DNA of 64,000 bases, taken from the NCBI GenBank assembly GCA_963693285.1, contig OY848925.1:2706932-2770931 (forward strand). The letters are read 5' to 3'. The translations under genes and the position numbers were made by a program. Shown piece by piece: positions 61,828 through 64,000 of this stretch. The notes under the pieces are model-generated. The model did not search any database. It was not told the DNA's origin and saw nothing but the letters and a program-made list of their open reading frames with translations. This DNA comes from Xestospongia muta (Eukaryota > Porifera > Demospongiae > Haplosclerida > Petrosiidae). How positions within the stretch are numbered: the first letter of the stretch is position 1; each line of letters begins with the position of its first letter.

Positions 61828-64000
61828 TAACTTTCAAAAAGCTCTAAACTCTTTATTTTAGATTTTTAACCTATTTAGACTACTTTATTAGTATATTTAA
61901 GACAGATAAACTTACTAAACTCTTTAGATCAGCTTATTTAACCAGTTTTCACAGTTAATTTCTAATCTTTTTTAACTTTCAAAAAGCTCTAAACTCTTTA
62001 TTTTAGAGTTTTAACCTATTTAGACTACTTTATTAGTATATTTAAGCCAGATAAACTTACTAAACTCTTTAGATCAGCTTATTTAACGAGTTTTCACAGT
62101 TAATTTCTAATCTTTTTAACTTTCAAAAAGCTCTAAACTCTTAATTTTAGAGTTTTAACCTATTCAGACTACTTTATTCCTATATTTAAGACAGATAAAC
62201 TTATTAAAGTCCTTAGATCTGCTTATTTTACCAGATTTCACAGTTAATTTCTAATCTTTTTTAACTTTCAAAAAGCTCTAATCTCTTTATTTTAGAGTTT
62301 TAACCTATTTAGACTACTTTATTAGTATATTTAAGACAGATAAACTTACTAAACTCTTTAGATCAGCCTAATGAACCATTTTTCACAGTTAATGTCTAAT
62401 CTTTTTTGACTTTCAAAAAGCTCTAAACTCTTTATTTTAGAGTTTTAACCTATTTAGACTACTTTATTAGTATATTTAAGACAGAATAACTTACGAAACT
62501 CTTTAGATCAGCTTATTTAACCAGTTTTCACAGTTAATTTCTAATCTTTTTTAACTTTCAAAAAGCTCTAAACTCTTTATTTTAGAGTTTTAACCTATTT
62601 AGACTACTTTATTACTATATTTAAGACAGATATACTTACTAAACTCTTTAGATCAGCTTATTTAACCAGTTTTCACAGTTAATTCCTAATCTTTTTTAAC
62701 TTTCAAAAAGCTCTAAACTCTTTATTTTAGAGTTTTAACCTATTTAGACTACTTTATTACTATATTTAAGACAGATAAACTTGTTATAGTCCTTAGTTCT
62801 GCCTATTTAACCAGTTTTCACAGTTAATTTCTAATCTTTTTGAACTTTCAAAAAGCTCTAAACTCTTTATTTTAGAGTTTTAACCTATTTAGACTACTTT
62901 ATTCCTATATTTAAGACAGAATAACTTACGAAACTCTTTAGATCAGCTTATTTAACCAGTTTTCACAGTTAATTTCTAATCTTTTTTAACTTTCAAAAAG
63001 CTCTAAACTCTTTATTTTAGAGTTTTAACCTATTTAGACTACTTTATTAGTATATTTAAGACAGATATACTTACTAAACTCTTTACATCAGCTTATTTAA
63101 CCAGTTTTCACAGTTAATTCCTAATCTTTTTTAACTTTCAAAAAGCTCTAAACTCTTTATTTTAGAGTTTTAACCTATTTAGACTACTTTATTAGTATAT
63201 TTAAGACAGATAAACTTACTAAACTCTTTAGATCAGATTATTTAACCAGATTTCACAGTTAATTTCTAATGTTTTTTAACTTTCAAAAAGCTCTAAACTC
63301 TTTATTTTAGAGTTTTAACCTATTTAGACTACTTTATTAGTATATTTAAGACAGATAAACTTACTAAACTCTTTAGATCAGATTATTTAACCAGTTTTCA
63401 CAGTTAATTTCTAATCTTTTTTAACTTTCAAAAAGCTCTAAACTCTTTATTTTAGAGTTTTAACCTATTTAGACTACTTTATTAGTATATTTAAGACAGA
63501 TAAACTTACTAAACTCTTTAGATCAGCTTATTTAACCAGTTTTCAAAGTTAATTTCTATTCTTTCTTAAGTTTCAAAAAGCTCTAACCTCTTTATTTTGG
63601 AGTTTTAACCTATTTAGACTACTTTATTAGTATATTTAAGACAGATAAACTTACTAAACTCTTTAGATCAGCTTATTTCACCAGTTTTCAAAGTTAATTT
63701 CTAATCTTTCTTAACTTTCAAAAAGCTCTAACCTCTTTCTTTTGGAGTTTTAACCTATTTAGACTACTTTATTAGTATATTTAAGACAGATAAGCTTACT
63801 AAACTCTTTAGATCAGCCAATTTAACCATTTTTCACAGTTAATTTCTAATCTTTTTTAACTTTAAAAAGCTCTAAACTCTTAATTTTAGAGTTTTAACCT
63901 ATTTAGACTACTTTATTAGTTTATTTAAGACAGATAAACCTATTATAGTCCTTAGTTCTGCTTATTTAACCAGTTTTCACAGTTAATTTCTAATCTTTTT

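Larger units (their letters stand above)
37463..64000 (+). repeat. 145-bp satellite, forward block 3
   Basis: About 183 forward monomers running off the right end of the window. The monomer set is that of block 2 plus further types: CCTAATGAACC with TTAATGTC, CAGAATAACTTACGAAAC, CAGATATACTT with TTAATTCC, ATTATTTAACCAGATTTCAC with AATGTTTTTT, TTTCAAAGTTAATTTC with TCTTTCTTAAC, and TTTTGGAGTTTTAACC. These occur in recurrent strings, so much of this block is built from a few multi-monomer cassettes. No gene, no other mobile element and no change of orientation was found. Confidence 0.97.

Noticed and set aside
1..64000. CRISPR array, suggested by regular repeats
   Set aside because: There are no unique spacers between short repeats; the entire 145-bp unit is repeated head to tail, as in satellite DNA.
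1..64000. Open reading frames within the satellite
   Set aside because: TAA, TGA and TAG occur several times per monomer, and 145 bp shifts the frame each unit. Any short open stretch is repeated chance sequence with no codon structure.
1..64000. Telomeric or subtelomeric repeats
   Set aside because: No short G-rich telomere-like units were seen; the repeat unit is 145 bp and AT-rich.
1..64000. Assignment to a named beetle satellite family of about 142 bp
   Set aside because: Similar-length satellites exist in darkling beetles, but I cannot confirm sequence identity without a database comparison, so length alone is insufficient.

Overview
The window is almost entirely satellite DNA from a eukaryotic genome. 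About 63.4 of the 64 kb is one family of tandem repeats with a 145-bp monomer (about 23% G+C, roughly 437 monomers by length), with no unrelated sequence except one 644-bp insertion. There is no protein-coding gene, RNA gene, CRISPR array or bacterial-style operon. The monomer is stop-rich in every frame, and 145 is not a multiple of three. Both window ends lie inside the array, so the satellite extends beyond it on both sides. The insertion has the hallmarks of a non-autonomous piggyBac-type DNA transposon (TTAA target duplication, CCCTTTGACG inverted ends), which fits an animal, perhaps an insect. The species cannot be named from the sequence. Constitutive heterochromatin, centromeric or pericentromeric, is the reasonable inference.

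Layout. Positions 1-22,660: forward array. Positions 22,661-26,321: the same satellite on the opposite strand (25 monomers plus 41 bp), a clean inversion whose two junctions are in register with each other and form large hairpins. Positions 26,322-36,818: forward array. Positions 36,819-37,462: piggyBac-type MITE flanked by TTAA. Positions 37,463-64,000: forward array to the window end.

Within the array, monomers carry diagnostic variants that recur in the same order at fixed offsets, so multi-monomer blocks were duplicated: about 5,477, 4,319, 2,597 and 1,726 bp offsets in 2.7-12 kb; 3,621 and 3,909 bp in 12.4-22 kb; 869, 289 and 3,327 bp in 29-36.7 kb; 3,622, 3,041, 1,014, 2,462, 1,448 and 1,304 bp in 43-53.5 kb; 3,187, 1,738 and 2,173 bp in 53.6-64 kb. 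Variant sets are regional: one set (CTGTTTCGAC) is confined to 12.4-21.9 kb, another (AAAGTCCTTAGATCTGC and relatives) to 28.4-64 kb. This is the pattern expected of unequal exchange or amplification acting locally.

The monomer appears to be an old dimer of two diverged halves about 72-74 bp long. Both halves contain CTAAACTCTTTA, and two 71-bp units near 4.2-4.5 kb are exactly what recombination between those two copies would leave. The most informative objects are the inversion, the single MITE in a target-rich array, and the nested recent duplications. I found no novel gene system.
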